DNA of 64,000 nt from Bacillota bacterium (GCA_023419605.1 JAEZXR010000130.1:215801-279800); one strand, 5' to 3'. Positions 43,151-52,148 are shown, numbered from the stretch's first letter. Program-made: numbers and translations. Notes: generated by a model from the letters alone, not told the origin.

Positions 43151-44359
43151 CTAGTCCTTAATAAATCGGTCCATCAGAGTATATCCTTCTTCAATAAGCA
43201 AGCCTGTACTTCCTGCTTGCAGCTCATCATAACCAGTCACGCCGGAAGGCTTTCGAAGGCTTTTCTGGTAAAGTATGAAAGGAACCGGCTCTCTTGTATG
43301 CGTTCTTAGATCCAGTGGAGTCGGATGGTCCGGAAGGACAAGGACCCTGTAGTCTTCGTACTCTTCCAAAGCTTTAAGAATAGGTCCCACAACCTTTTCA
43401 TCAATCAGCTCGATGGAATGTACCTTGTTTTCAATTTCATACCGGTGCCCACATTCATCGGGGGCTTCGATATGTACGTAAACAAAATCCTTTCCCGATT
43501 TTAATGCAGAAATGGCAGCTTCCGCCTTGCCGGAAAAATTCGTATGAATATTGCCGGTGGCACCTTCAACGTCGATGGATTCCAACCCGGCACACATGCC
43601 AATGCCTTTGATGAGATCGACGGCGGAAATAACCGCACCGCGAATGCCATATTTATCAATGAACTTCGGAATGGCAGGTTTTTTACCTTCACCCCAGAGC
43701 CAGATAGAATTCGCAGGCTGCAAGCCCTTGGAAATTCTTGACTTGTTCACGGGATGATCCTTTAAAAATTTACTGCTTTCTATCATCATATCCAAAAGAG
43801 CCCTGCTGTGAGGTCCTTGCGGTAAATATCCGGCAATCTTTCTTTCAAGAATGTCATGGGGAGGGGTACAGGCAAAGCCACCTGGACCGTCTTTCCAGAC
43901 CATACAGTGGCGGTAGCTGATACCGGCATAAAAGGCAATTTCACCGGTCTTAAAGTGATGATTTACTGCCTCGATAAGTTGAGCTGCTTCTTCGGTGGAG
44001 ATCTCATCGGAACTGTAATCGATCATGGTTTTGCCGGCATAGTCCTCCTCATCGGACAGTGTAACCAGATTACACCGGAAAGCAACATCGGAAGCGGAGA
44101 GTTCTACACCCATACTGACAGCTTCCAACGGAGAACGGCCAGTGTAATAGAGGTGCGGGTTATAGCCCATTACCGAAAGGTTTGCAGCATCGCTTCCAGG
44201 GGGAATGCCTCCGGGAACCGTTTTAACCATTCCTACCAGGCCGTTTTGTGCTAATAAGTCAATGTTTGGTTTTTGTGCGCATTGCAGCGGAGTTTTGTTA
44301 TTTAGCTGGGGTACAGCGTGATCTGCCATACCGTCACCCAAAATTACTACGTATTTCAT
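43151..44359 (-). CDS. apgM: Cofactor-independent phosphoglycerate mutase, archaeal (ApgM) type
   Basis: 402 residues, of the size of this family. It interconverts 3- and 2-phosphoglycerate in glycolysis through a phosphoserine. The alkaline-phosphatase-fold metal motifs are seen: VVILGDGMADHAVP, PPGSDAANLSVMGYNP (nucleophile Ser region), YVHIEAPDECGHRYE and LVLPDHPTPLDLRTHT. Met at 44359 begins MKYVVILGDG. Clostridia often carry this type, sometimes linked to homoserine-kinase-like paralogues, so a related phosphotransfer role cannot be excluded. Confidence 0.93.
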   Translation of the reverse strand: MKYVVILGDGMADHAVPQLNNKTPLQCAQKPNIDLLAQNGLVGMVKTVPGGIPPGSDAANLSVMGYNPHLYYTGRSPLEAVSMGVELSASDVAFRCNLVTLSDEEDYAGKTMIDYSSDEISTEEAAQLIEAVNHHFKTGEIAFYAGISYRHCMVWKDGPGGFACTPPHDILERKIAGYLPQGPHSRALLDMMIESSKFLKDHPVNKSRISKGLQPANSIWLWGEGKKPAIPKFIDKYGIRGAVISAVDLIKGIGMCAGLESIDVEGATGNIHTNFSGKAEAAISALKSGKDFVYVHIEAPDECGHRYEIENKVHSIELIDEKVVGPILKALEEYEDYRVLVLPDHPTPLDLRTHTREPVPFILYQKSLRKPSGVTGYDELQAGSTGLLIEEGYTLMDRFIKD

Positions 44360-44725
44360 CTCTCATATTCCTTTTCTATAATTTTTGCAAAGTGCATTTG
44401 TGCGTTATCTATATATAAAGCAATAAAGAATTTACATGGAGAATATAATTTCTGTAAGCAATTCTATTCTTCATGAGTGTAAATTCTCTATTGCTACCTA
44501 TATATCTAAATAACTTTGTGATAATTATATCAAAATTTAGTTTTTAATTAAAGTAAAAAAGAAGAGAGAATAGAAAAAATCTAATTGAGAATATTATCAT
44601 TTAGAGTTATAATAATAGATATGAGTACCACAGCTGAGTAAAAGGCATAAGATGAAGTAGTGCAGTTTTCCTGCACTCCCAATCTGAATACCGGGATAAA
44701 GAAACGAAAGTATGGGGTGATGGAT
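44360..44725. other. Divergent intergenic region between phosphoglycerate mutase and Fur genes
   Basis: AT-rich, with no gene-like frame. It holds the Fur promoter and box (44585-44613) in the right part. For the phosphoglycerate mutase (minus strand) I could not pick out a clear promoter. Confidence 0.4.
44585..44613 (+). promoter_or_regulatory. Promoter of the Fur-family gene with Fur/PerR-like box on the -35
   Basis: TTGAGA (44585-44590), 17 bases, TATAAT (44608-44613). TGAGAATATTATCA (44586-44599), close to the 7-1-7 Fur consensus TGATAATNATTATCA, covers the -35 and spacer. This points to autoregulation by the gene product. Confidence 0.6.
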
Positions 44726-45163
44726 ATGGAGAATAAATCCTTTGATTTTAAAGAGCAATTGAAAGAAAGAGGCTACAAGATGACGACTCAGCGGCAGGCT
44801 GTACTGGATGTTATCATGGAACATGAGGGGGAACACCTGAGCACCGAAGAAATCTACGAGCATGTGAAAAAAGCGCACCCTGAAATTGGTTTGGCTACGG
44901 TGTATAGAACACTGATTCTTATGGATAATATGGAAGTGGTCTATAAACTGGACCTGGATGATGGCTGCAGTCGATACGAATTGAACCGGCATAAGGAAGA
45001 TCACAGGCACCACCATCTGATTTGCACGAGATGTGGTACCGTTGCTGAAGTTCAGGAGGATCTGCTGGAAAATCTTGAAGAACAGATTCTTACAAAAAAC
45101 CAATTTATTGTACGGGACCACCGGGTTAAGTTCTATGGCTATTGCAAGAATTGTACCGAATAG
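44726..45163 (+). CDS. Fur-family metal-dependent transcriptional regulator
   Basis: 145 residues from ATG 44726 (GGGG 7-10 bases upstream; the ATG at 44720 is too close to it). Fur winged-helix domain: LKERGYKMTTQRQAVLDVIMEHEGEHLS and GLATVYRTLILMDNMEVVYKLDLDD. The metal-binding dimerisation part follows, with the HRHHHLIC-TRCGTVAEV stretch and C-terminal CKNC. Both CxxC pairs for structural zinc are present. Whether it is Fur (iron), PerR (peroxide) or Zur cannot be decided. Confidence 0.93.
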   Translation: MENKSFDFKEQLKERGYKMTTQRQAVLDVIMEHEGEHLSTEEIYEHVKKAHPEIGLATVYRTLILMDNMEVVYKLDLDDGCSRYELNRHKEDHRHHHLICTRCGTVAEVQEDLLENLEEQILTKNQFIVRDHRVKFYGYCKNCTE

Positions 45164-45173
45164 ATTGTAGAGA

Positions 45174-45203
45174 TAAAAAAGAACGGATACTCGTTCTTTT
45201 TTT
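45174..45203 (+). terminator. Terminator after the Fur-family gene
   Basis: AAAAAAGAACG / CGTTCTTTTTTT around a 6-base loop (GATACT). A strong intrinsic terminator, also possible in reverse. From here to 45457 there is only an unconvincing 69-codon frame. Confidence 0.88.
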
Positions 45204-45457
45204 GTGAACGGATAACCATCAAGGTATAAATTTGTTTCTTACCAAGTATATTTTGCAGCTACTTTATGGTAGTATACTTGTAGGAAGATATTTTCGAAGT
45301 GAGGCCAAGGGATGAATGGGAATCCCAATAAAGGCGGAAGCTACGGTTTTTGCTTCAAAAAGAGTGAAGAATAGAAAACGAAGGATCCATGATGAATGGA
45401 CAAAAACTATAGAGGTGAAAAGTCCCTTATTCATCATAAAAACGAAGGGGAGAAATC

Positions 45458-46219
45458 ATGTTACACGAATTTTCAAGAACAGAGCTGTTGATTGGTACGG
45501 AAGGTTTAAACAAACTCAGGAATAGCAAGGTAGCCATTTTCGGTATTGGAGGTGTAGGGACCTTTGCTGTTGAAGGGTTGGTGCGTTCAGGTGTGGGCAA
45601 ATTTGTCCTGGTGGATGATGATTGTATTTGCCTGACCAATATTAACCGGCAGCTGCATGCTACACGGAAAACTGTCGGGAAACCGAAGGTTGAGGTGATG
45701 CGGGACCGTATTCTGGAAATCAATCCGAAGGCTGAAGTGACCATCCATCAGAAATTCTATATGCCGGATACCGCGGAAGAGCTTATTGCCGATGATTATG
45801 ACTATATCATTGATGCTATAGATACTGTTACTGCCAAGCTGGATTTAATCGTAAGAGCCAAGGAAAAGAACATACCGGTTATCAGCAGTATGGGAGCGGG
45901 GAATAAGCTGGACCCTACGCGGTTTGAAGTGGCCGATATTTTTACCACATCCGTGGACCCACTGGCAAAGGTAATGAGAAAGGAATTGCGGGTAAGGGGT
46001 GTGGAAGCGCTGAAGGTTGTATATTCCAAAGAAGAGCCCATAAGACCTGTAGAGACTGAGACTTCCAGCTGCAGTACGGGATGTATCTGCCCGAAAGGGA
46101 CAACGAGAAAATGTACGGTTCGGCATCAGGTTCCGGGAAGCATTTCCTTTGTGCCCTCGGTGGTAGGTTTAATCATTGCCGGTGAAGTTATAAAGGATCT
46201 GGCAAAAAATCAGGAATAA
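45458..46219 (+). CDS. tcdA: tRNA threonylcarbamoyladenosine dehydratase (TcdA/CsdL)
   Basis: 253 residues; cyclises t6A37 of tRNA to the hydantoin ct6A with ATP. The ThiF/E1-like fold shows SKVAIFGIGGVGTFAVEGLVRSGVGKFVLVDDD, then NINRQLHATRKTVGKPKVEVM and DYIIDAIDTVTAKLDLI. The C-terminal CSTGCICPKG and GSISFVPSVVGLIIAGEVI segments mark the TcdA branch rather than MoeB/ThiF. GGGGAGAAATC precedes the ATG. It seems monocistronic, with terminators on both sides. Confidence 0.95.
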   Translation: MLHEFSRTELLIGTEGLNKLRNSKVAIFGIGGVGTFAVEGLVRSGVGKFVLVDDDCICLTNINRQLHATRKTVGKPKVEVMRDRILEINPKAEVTIHQKFYMPDTAEELIADDYDYIIDAIDTVTAKLDLIVRAKEKNIPVISSMGAGNKLDPTRFEVADIFTTSVDPLAKVMRKELRVRGVEALKVVYSKEEPIRPVETETSSCSTGCICPKGTTRKCTVRHQVPGSISFVPSVVGLIIAGEVIKDLAKNQE

Positions 46220-46223
46220 AAAT

Positions 46224-46260
46224 AAGAAGACGGTAAATTTCATTTACCGTCTTCTTAAAA
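46224..46260. terminator. Bidirectional terminator after tcdA
   Basis: 15-bp stem AAGAAGACGGTAAAT / ATTTACCGTCTTCTT, 3-base loop. Confidence 0.8.
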
Positions 46261-46302
46261 ATTTAACTGTAGATTTCCTGCTTGAAGATTGGGTAGGATA
46301 AA

Positions 46303-46992
46303 ATGAGAGGGGATGAAGAGCCGGTGTTCGCAAAGAGAATCAGCATATTTACAGGACATTTTGGAAGCGGTAAAACCGAAATCGCTGTCAACTACGCATG
46401 TGGATTGGCTGAAAGATATGAAAAAACTGCAATCGTCGATTTTGATATAGTAAATCCATTTTTCAGAACAGCCGATGCAAAGGAAGAACTGGAGAAAAGA
46501 GGGATTAAGGTCATTCTTCCGCTGTATGCCAATACTAATGTAGACGTGCCCGCATTGACCGGAGAAATCAATATGCTCTTCGAGAGGAAGGAATTCCGGG
46601 CTGTGTTTGATGTGGGTGGAGATGATTTGGGAGCCAGGGCAGTTTCAAGGTATAAGCAGGATATTCTTCAGGATGAATATGAAATGTTTTTTGTTGTAAA
46701 CATAAACCGTCCCATGACGGATACTATTGAGAAAATCATTGAAATGTTCCGCGAGATTGAAGAAAGTTCCCGGTTGAAAATAACCAGCATCGTTAATAAT
46801 ACAAATCTTCTGGAGTACACCAGCGCTAAAGACATTATAGATGGACACAAACTGATTCTGGAGGCTTCTGAAAAATTGGCTGTCCCGGTTTCATTTATTA
46901 GCGGGCTGCGCCCTGAAGTAGAGATAGCCGGTAAAGCGTTGGGAACGGACTATCTTGCTCTTACTAAGCTTATCAAGCTCCCCTGGCAGTAA
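46303..46992 (+). CDS. ParA/MinD-like ATP-binding protein
   Basis: 229 residues. A deviant Walker A, GHFGSGKTEIAVNYACGLA, is followed by AIVDFDIVNPFFRT (Walker A' aspartate) and VFDVGGDDLGARAV, the SIMIBI-class pattern. In Clostridia this kind of protein often neighbours 2-oxoacid:ferredoxin oxidoreductase genes; the oxidoreductase operon begins 240 bp downstream. It might assist cluster or subunit assembly, but no role is shown. The start could also be the GTG at 46324. Confidence 0.7.
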   Translation: MRGDEEPVFAKRISIFTGHFGSGKTEIAVNYACGLAERYEKTAIVDFDIVNPFFRTADAKEELEKRGIKVILPLYANTNVDVPALTGEINMLFERKEFRAVFDVGGDDLGARAVSRYKQDILQDEYEMFFVVNINRPMTDTIEKIIEMFREIEESSRLKITSIVNNTNLLEYTSAKDIIDGHKLILEASEKLAVPVSFISGLRPEVEIAGKALGTDYLALTKLIKLPWQ

Positions 46993-47122
46993 ATATAAAA
47001 CGGAAAAATGCAATCAGATTTAGAGCCTGGTTTTATTTTTTATACGGGATTCTCGGTGAAAACTTGTAATTGTTCGCGAAGGGATTTATAATTATATTAT
47101 GACCAGCTAATAAAATGCCGCT

Positions 47123-47199
47123 AAAGCATTACTTCCACTTTTTGCCGGCCCTTTACAGAAGGCGAATTTTTAGCAAAATTATGGTGGAAGTAATGCTTT
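47123..47199. repeat. Perfect inverted repeat with nested hairpins before the oxidoreductase operon
   Basis: AAAGCATTACTTCCAC (47123-47138) is repeated exactly inverted at 47184-47199 over a 45-base interior. The interior adds TTTTTGC / GCAAAA and GCC / GGC pairs, giving one long rod. No T-run follows either arm, so it is not a simple terminator. It could be a structured 5' leader of the operon, or a small mobile repeat. Confidence 0.6.
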
Positions 47200-47231
47200 G
47201 GTAAATAAATTAGAAGAATGCGGGGGATAAC

Positions 47232-47438
47232 ATGGCTAAGGTTTCATTCAGTGAGGACCGATGCAAAGGGTGTAAATTATGTACCACTGTATGTCCAAAG
47301 AAAATTGTTATCATGAGGACAGACAAAATCAATCAGAAAGGGTTTCATCCTGCGGGTGTAGATGATATGGAAAAGTGCATTGGCTGTGCTTTCTGTGCCA
47401 CTATTTGCCCGGATTGTGTCATTGAAGTTGAAAAATAA
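47232..47438 (+). CDS. 2-oxoacid:ferredoxin oxidoreductase, ferredoxin (delta) subunit
   Basis: 68 residues with two 4Fe-4S motifs, CKGCKLCTTVCPKK and CIGCAFCATICPDC, joined by a Lys-rich linker. It delivers electrons from the thiamine-dependent subunits to ferredoxin. First gene of a four-gene operon (delta, alpha, beta, gamma) with 2-30 bp spacing. Such VorD/KorD-like proteins are small bacterial-type ferredoxins. Confidence 0.9.
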   Translation: MAKVSFSEDRCKGCKLCTTVCPKKIVIMRTDKINQKGFHPAGVDDMEKCIGCAFCATICPDCVIEVEK

Positions 47439-47468
47439 GTTTGACAAAACAAGGGGGGTACAAATTCC

Positions 47469-48536
47469 ATGGGTCAAAAACTTCTTATGAAAGGGAACGA
47501 AGCCATCGCTGAGGCGGCACTGCGCGCAGGCTGCAGGCATTACTTCGGATATCCCATAACACCTCAGACAGAAATCGCACATTATATGGCAAAAAAAATG
47601 CCTCTTGTAAATGGTACTTTTGTCCAGGCAGAAAGTGAAGTTGCCGCTATCAATATGGTATATGGTGCTGCAGGTGCAGGGGCCAGAGTCATGACATCCT
47701 CTTCAAGTCCGGGAATCAGTCTAAAACAGGAAGGATTATCTTATATCGCCGGTGCAGAGCTCCCGGCAGTTATCGTTAATATCGTACGCTGCGGGCCAGG
47801 CCTGGGAGGAATCTTACCGGCACAGTGCGACTATTTCCAAGCTGTAAAAGGCGGCGGTCACGGAGACTATAAAATGGTGGTTCTGGCTCCTGCCAGTGTC
47901 CAGGAATTGTATGAACTGACGGTAGAAGCTTTCGATATTTCGGACCAATACAGAATCGCTACCATGATCCTGGGGGACGGGATCCTGGGCCAGATGATGG
48001 AGGCTGTGGAATTCAAAGAGAAGGAAAGCAGGCTTCAGGTAGAAAAAAATTGGGCTACCACCGGAACAGGGATGAAGAGAAAGAATAATACCATCCAGTC
48101 CATCTATATCAATCCTGAACAGCTTGAAAAGCATAATCATAAACTGCAGGCAAAATTCCGTACCATCGAAGAAAATGAAATAAAAGTAGAAACGTATAAT
48201 TGCGAGGGTGCCGATATTATTGTTGCGGCCTACGGTACGGTTTCAAGAATTGTTAAGAATGTCATTAAGCTGGCGGAAAAGGACGGAATCAAGGTAGGGC
48301 TGATTCGCCCCATAACCTTGTGGCCTTTCCCTGTAAAAGAATTTGAAAGGTACGCAGAGACTGCAAAGGCTTTCCTCTCAGTGGAACTGAGTGCTGGACA
48401 GATGGTGGAAGATGTAAGGCTGTCTGTGAATGGCAAAAAGCCTGTACATTTTTATGGAAGAATGGGCGGTATGGTGCCCAGCCAACAGGAAATACTGGAT
48501 AAAATCAAAGAAATCATGAGTCAGGAGGGGAAATGA
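47469..48536 (+). CDS. 2-oxoacid:ferredoxin oxidoreductase, alpha subunit (VorB/KorA-like)
   Basis: 355 residues. Pyruvate-ferredoxin-oxidoreductase core: MKGNEAIAEAALRAGCRHYFGYPITPQTEIAHYMA, FVQAESEVAAINMVYGAAGAGARVMTSSSSPG and the C-terminal transketolase-like domain with AYGTVSRIVKNVI and GLIRPITLWPFP. In this group the substrate may be 2-oxoglutarate or a branched-chain 2-oxoacid (3-methyl-2-oxobutanoate). The sequence does not settle which. It sits between the ferredoxin and beta subunits. Confidence 0.92.
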   Translation: MGQKLLMKGNEAIAEAALRAGCRHYFGYPITPQTEIAHYMAKKMPLVNGTFVQAESEVAAINMVYGAAGAGARVMTSSSSPGISLKQEGLSYIAGAELPAVIVNIVRCGPGLGGILPAQCDYFQAVKGGGHGDYKMVVLAPASVQELYELTVEAFDISDQYRIATMILGDGILGQMMEAVEFKEKESRLQVEKNWATTGTGMKRKNNTIQSIYINPEQLEKHNHKLQAKFRTIEENEIKVETYNCEGADIIVAAYGTVSRIVKNVIKLAEKDGIKVGLIRPITLWPFPVKEFERYAETAKAFLSVELSAGQMVEDVRLSVNGKKPVHFYGRMGGMVPSQQEILDKIKEIMSQEGK

Positions 48537-48537
48537 A

Positions 48538-49284
48538 ATGGCAACCGTTTTTAAGAAACCACATGCGTTAAAGGACTTGTCCATGCATTACTGTCCTGGA
48601 TGTACTCATGGGATTGTCCATCGTTTGATTGCGGAAGTTATCGATGAATTGGATATCGAGGGGAAAACCGTAGGCGTTTCTCCTGTTGGATGTACGTATA
48701 ACAACTACGAGTATTTCAACTGCGACATGCAGCAGGCTGCTCACGGTAGGGCTCCGGCAGTTGCAACCGGAATTAAAAGAGTCCATCCGGATAATGTTGT
48801 ATTTACCTATCAAGGAGATGGGGACCTGGCAGCCATCGGTACGGCGGAAATTGTGCATGCTGCGGCCAGGGGAGAGAAAATCACTACGATTTTTGTGAAT
48901 AATGCGATTTACGGGATGACCGGTGGCCAGATGGCACCTACCACACTGGTGAATCAGGTTACGACTACCTCTCCTTATGGTAGAAAAACGGAATCCAACG
49001 GGTTCCCCATCAATGTATGTGAAATGCTTTCTACGCTGGAAGGTGCTGTATACGTTGAAAGAGTTTCCTTACACGACATCAAAAATATAAATAATGCGAA
49101 AAAGGCCATTAAGAAGGCATTCCAGGTGCAGATGGCCGGTAAGGGCTTTACAATCGTAGAAGTACTGTCTTCATGTCCTACGAACTGGGGAATGCATCCG
49201 GTCGAAGCCTTAAAGTGGGTTCAGGATGCAATGATCCCGGTATATCCTCTAGGCAACTTTAAAGGAAAGGATTTGGAGGTGTAG
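48538..49284 (+). CDS. 2-oxoacid:ferredoxin oxidoreductase, beta subunit (thiamine-binding)
   Basis: 248 residues, carrying thiamine pyrophosphate: HYCPGCTHGIVHRLIAEVI at the N-terminus and the TPP motif GDGDLAAIGTAEIVHAAARGEKITTIFVNNAIYGMTGGQMAPTT. It starts 1 base after the alpha-subunit stop, so translation is coupled. Confidence 0.93.
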   Translation: MATVFKKPHALKDLSMHYCPGCTHGIVHRLIAEVIDELDIEGKTVGVSPVGCTYNNYEYFNCDMQQAAHGRAPAVATGIKRVHPDNVVFTYQGDGDLAAIGTAEIVHAAARGEKITTIFVNNAIYGMTGGQMAPTTLVNQVTTTSPYGRKTESNGFPINVCEMLSTLEGAVYVERVSLHDIKNINNAKKAIKKAFQVQMAGKGFTIVEVLSSCPTNWGMHPVEALKWVQDAMIPVYPLGNFKGKDLEV

Positions 49285-49288
49285 GAGC

Positions 49289-49822
49289 ATGGCACAGCAG
49301 GAAATTGTAATTGCAGGCTTTGGTGGACAGGGAATACTTTCAGCCGGTAGGCTTTTGGCCTATGCCGGCATGCTGGAAAATAAGAATGTTTCATGGCTTC
49401 CTTCCTACGGACCTGAAATGCGCGGAGGAACTGCAAATTGTCATGTTATCATATCGGATGAGCCTGTAGGTTCACCTATATTAAACAGGGCAACGACGTT
49501 AATCGTCATGAACGGACCTTCACTGGAAAAGTTCGAGGATATGGTAGAACCTGGTGGAGTCATCATCATAGATAGTTCACTGGTGGAGAGGAAGACCCAC
49601 AGGACGGATGTGGAAACCTTTGAAATCCCCGCAACTCGGATTGCGTCGGATATGGGTAATCTGACTTATGCAAACATTGTTTTACTAGGTAAGCTCGTAG
49701 CAAAGACCGGAGTCGTTTCCAAGGAGAACTTTGAAGAGGCATTAAAGCAGGTACTGCCGAAAAAATACCATGATTTGATACCGGAGGAAATGAAAGCGCT
49801 GGAGACGGGGATGGATTATTAA
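49289..49822 (+). CDS. 2-oxoacid:ferredoxin oxidoreductase, gamma subunit
   Basis: 177 residues: EIVIAGFGGQGILSAGRLLAYAGM, then VSWLPSYGPEMRGGTANCHVIISDEPVGSPI, the standard POR gamma domain. Last subunit gene of the operon. With ferredoxin, alpha and beta it makes a complete heterotetrameric enzyme. Confidence 0.93.
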   Translation: MAQQEIVIAGFGGQGILSAGRLLAYAGMLENKNVSWLPSYGPEMRGGTANCHVIISDEPVGSPILNRATTLIVMNGPSLEKFEDMVEPGGVIIIDSSLVERKTHRTDVETFEIPATRIASDMGNLTYANIVLLGKLVAKTGVVSKENFEEALKQVLPKKYHDLIPEEMKALETGMDY

Positions 49823-49840
49823 ATTGCGTTTTTTGATGCC

Positions 49841-49969
49841 CGATAGGGCAGGTCTTTGTAAGTTTCCCTCAGAGAGGAAAATGTCACGGAGTGACAGGGG
49901 GAGTAAAGGCATATCTTACGGCTGGCTCCCTCCGCCGACTGCGTCGGCACCTCCCTCTGAAGGGAGGCT
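49841..49969. repeat. Multi-hairpin intergenic repeat element
   Basis: Around 130 bases composed of several palindromes: GTTTCCCTC...GAGG, TGTCACGGAGTGACA, GCCGACTGCGTCGGC, and CCTCCCTCTGAAGGGAGG. This dense, GC-rich mosaic is unlike the surrounding DNA. From memory, similar CTCCCTC/GCCGAC hairpin elements are dispersed in many Clostridia genomes, so it is probably a repeated non-coding element. Confidence 0.55.
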
Positions 49970-50007
49970 TTATTCAAGGAACTTTTTTTAATATGGCTCA
50001 AATATAT

Positions 50008-50041
50008 AAAAAGGACGTCGATATTTATCAACGTCCTTTTT
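50008..50041. terminator. Bidirectional terminator between the oxidoreductase operon and glnN
   Basis: AAAAAGGACGT / ACGTCCTTTTT with a 12-base loop; both strands end in a T-run. Confidence 0.85.
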
Positions 50042-50054
50042 ATTGTTTTAGATA

Positions 50055-52148
50055 TTACACATTAAACAACAAATCTCCGTAAGTAGGCATTGGCCAATAC
50101 TCAGCACCTACAAGGGTTTCCAGCCTGTCGGCATCCGCTCTCAGCACACCCATCTGCTCGAATACATCAAAGCGATAGAAGGCAGCCTGCTCGTAAGTAT
50201 CACCATGCAAATCGGTAGCTTTTGCAGTAGACTCTTCAAGAACTGCAATATTCTTCTTCAGGGATGCAGTCAGGGAAGAAACTTCCTTCAGCAGTTCAGC
50301 CTGTGCAGTTATATCAGCATCTATGCCGGTAGCTTTGATCGTGTTTATGGAAGCGGCCAGATCTGTTGCAAATTTAATTACAGCAGGCAGGATCTGACGT
50401 TTTGCGATATCAAGCGTAGTCAGCGCTTCTATGTTAATGGTTTTTATATAATGTTCAAGAGAAATTTCGTATCTTGAATGCATCTCAACTCTGCTGAGAA
50501 CCTTATGTTTTTCCATAACTGCCAGGTTCTTTTCTTCCAACAGTGCCTTAATGGACTCAACAGTGGTCTTAATGTTTGGCAAACCTCTCTTTTCCGCTTC
50601 AGCAACCCATTCATCGGAATAACCGTTACCGTTAAATACGACTCTCTTATGTTCCTTTACTACTTCCTGCAGCAGTGTTTGTACTTCAGTATCGAAATCT
50701 GCGGTTTTCTCCAGCCTGTCAGCAAACTGACCGAGAACTTCAGCTACAATGGCATTCAATGTAAAGTTTGGTGCAGCAATGGAAGCGGAAGAAGGAACCA
50801 TTCTGAACTCGAACTTGTTGCCGGTGAAAGCGAAAGGCGAAGTTCTGTTCCTGTCGGTAGAATCCTTCGGAAGGGCAGGAAGCGTGGTAACTCCAATCTT
50901 TAATTCACCACCGGATATGGAGGAGGTGGCTCCGCCATTTTCAATCTGTTCCAGTATATCCGTCAGTTGATCTCCAAGGAAGATGGAAATGATGGCCGGA
51001 GGTGCTTCGTTTGCACCGAGGCGGTGGTCATTTCCGGGATTTGCAGCAGAAACCCTTAGGAGGTCTGCATACTCGTCAACAGCCTTTATAACAGCGCAAA
51101 GGAATACGAGGAACTGTGCATTTTCATGCGGTGTATGTCCAGGGTCCAGGAGGTTTATACCGTCGTCGGTTCCCAAAGACCAGTTATTGTGTTTACCGGA
51201 ACCATTTACACCTGCAAAAGGTTTTTCGTGGAGCAGACAAACCAGTCCATGACGAAGTGCAACCTTCTTCATAGTTTCCATCGTAAGCTGGTTGTGATCT
51301 GTAGCAATATTGGTCGTTGTAAATATAGGAGCCAATTCATGCTGTGCAGGAGCTACTTCGTTGTGTTTTGTCTTTGCAGAAACACCCAGCTTCCAAAGCT
51401 CTTCGTCAACTTCCCTCATGAAGGCAGCGATTCTTTCTTTAATAGATCCGAAATAGTGATCTTCCAGTTCCTGGCCCTTTGGAGGTTTTGTTCCAAACAG
51501 TGTACGGCCAGTGTATATAAGGTCTTTTCTTTTTTCATAGTTTGCTTTATCAACGATAAAGTACTCCTGTTCAGGCCCAACCGTTGTTATAACTCTCTTG
51601 GAGGTTGTATTGCCAAAGAGGGCTAAAATACGCAATGCCTGTTTTGAAATTGCTTCCATGGAACGGAGGAGCGGAGTCTTTTTGTCAAGAGCTTCTCCTG
51701 TATAGGAGCAGAATGCGGTAGGGATGCAAAGAGTTCCATCCTTTATGAAAGCAGGAGATGTACAGTCCCAAGCTGTATATCCTCTTGCCTCGAAAGTCGC
51801 ACGCAAGCCGCCGGAGGGGAAGGAAGAAGCATCGGGTTCACCTTTGATCAGTTCCTTGCCGGAAAACTCAAGAATTACTTTTCCGTCGGAAGTAGGCGAT
51901 ATAAAGGAATCATGCTTTTCAGCAGTTATGCCGGTCATTGGCTGGAACCAGTGAGTGTAGTGTGTCGCGCCTTTTTCAATTGCCCAGTCCTTCATTGCGC
52001 TGGCAACCACTTCAGCAACGGCAGGATCCAGTGGAAGGCCTCCATCAACGGTCTTTTTTAAAGCTTTATAGGTAGCTTTGGGAAGACGTTCTCTCATAAT
52101 AGAATCATTAAAAACATTTGAACCGAAAACTTCATTTAATTTACACAT
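50055..52148 (-). CDS. glnN: Glutamine synthetase type III
   Basis: 697 residues from Met at 52148 (GAGAGGGG before it on the minus strand; the ATG at 52172 has no RBS). It makes glutamine from glutamate, ammonia and ATP. GSIII is larger (about 700-730 residues) than GSI/GSII and forms dodecamers. Characteristic parts: FGSNVFNDSIMRERLPKATYKALKKT, VGPEQEYFIVDK, KHNEVAPAQHELAPIF, NGSGKHNNWSLGTDDG, and RTSPFAFTGNKFEFRMVPSSASIAAPN. It stands alone and has its own leader with a terminator. Confidence 0.96.
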   Translation of the reverse strand: MCKLNEVFGSNVFNDSIMRERLPKATYKALKKTVDGGLPLDPAVAEVVASAMKDWAIEKGATHYTHWFQPMTGITAEKHDSFISPTSDGKVILEFSGKELIKGEPDASSFPSGGLRATFEARGYTAWDCTSPAFIKDGTLCIPTAFCSYTGEALDKKTPLLRSMEAISKQALRILALFGNTTSKRVITTVGPEQEYFIVDKANYEKRKDLIYTGRTLFGTKPPKGQELEDHYFGSIKERIAAFMREVDEELWKLGVSAKTKHNEVAPAQHELAPIFTTTNIATDHNQLTMETMKKVALRHGLVCLLHEKPFAGVNGSGKHNNWSLGTDDGINLLDPGHTPHENAQFLVFLCAVIKAVDEYADLLRVSAANPGNDHRLGANEAPPAIISIFLGDQLTDILEQIENGGATSSISGGELKIGVTTLPALPKDSTDRNRTSPFAFTGNKFEFRMVPSSASIAAPNFTLNAIVAEVLGQFADRLEKTADFDTEVQTLLQEVVKEHKRVVFNGNGYSDEWVAEAEKRGLPNIKTTVESIKALLEEKNLAVMEKHKVLSRVEMHSRYEISLEHYIKTINIEALTTLDIAKRQILPAVIKFATDLAASINTIKATGIDADITAQAELLKEVSSLTASLKKNIAVLEESTAKATDLHGDTYEQAAFYRFDVFEQMGVLRADADRLETLVGAEYWPMPTYGDLLFNV

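Noticed and set aside
45316..45525. 69-codon frame before tcdA
   Set aside because: Highly basic, overlaps the tcdA start by 68 bases, has no homologue I recognise, and its sequence is not protein-like.
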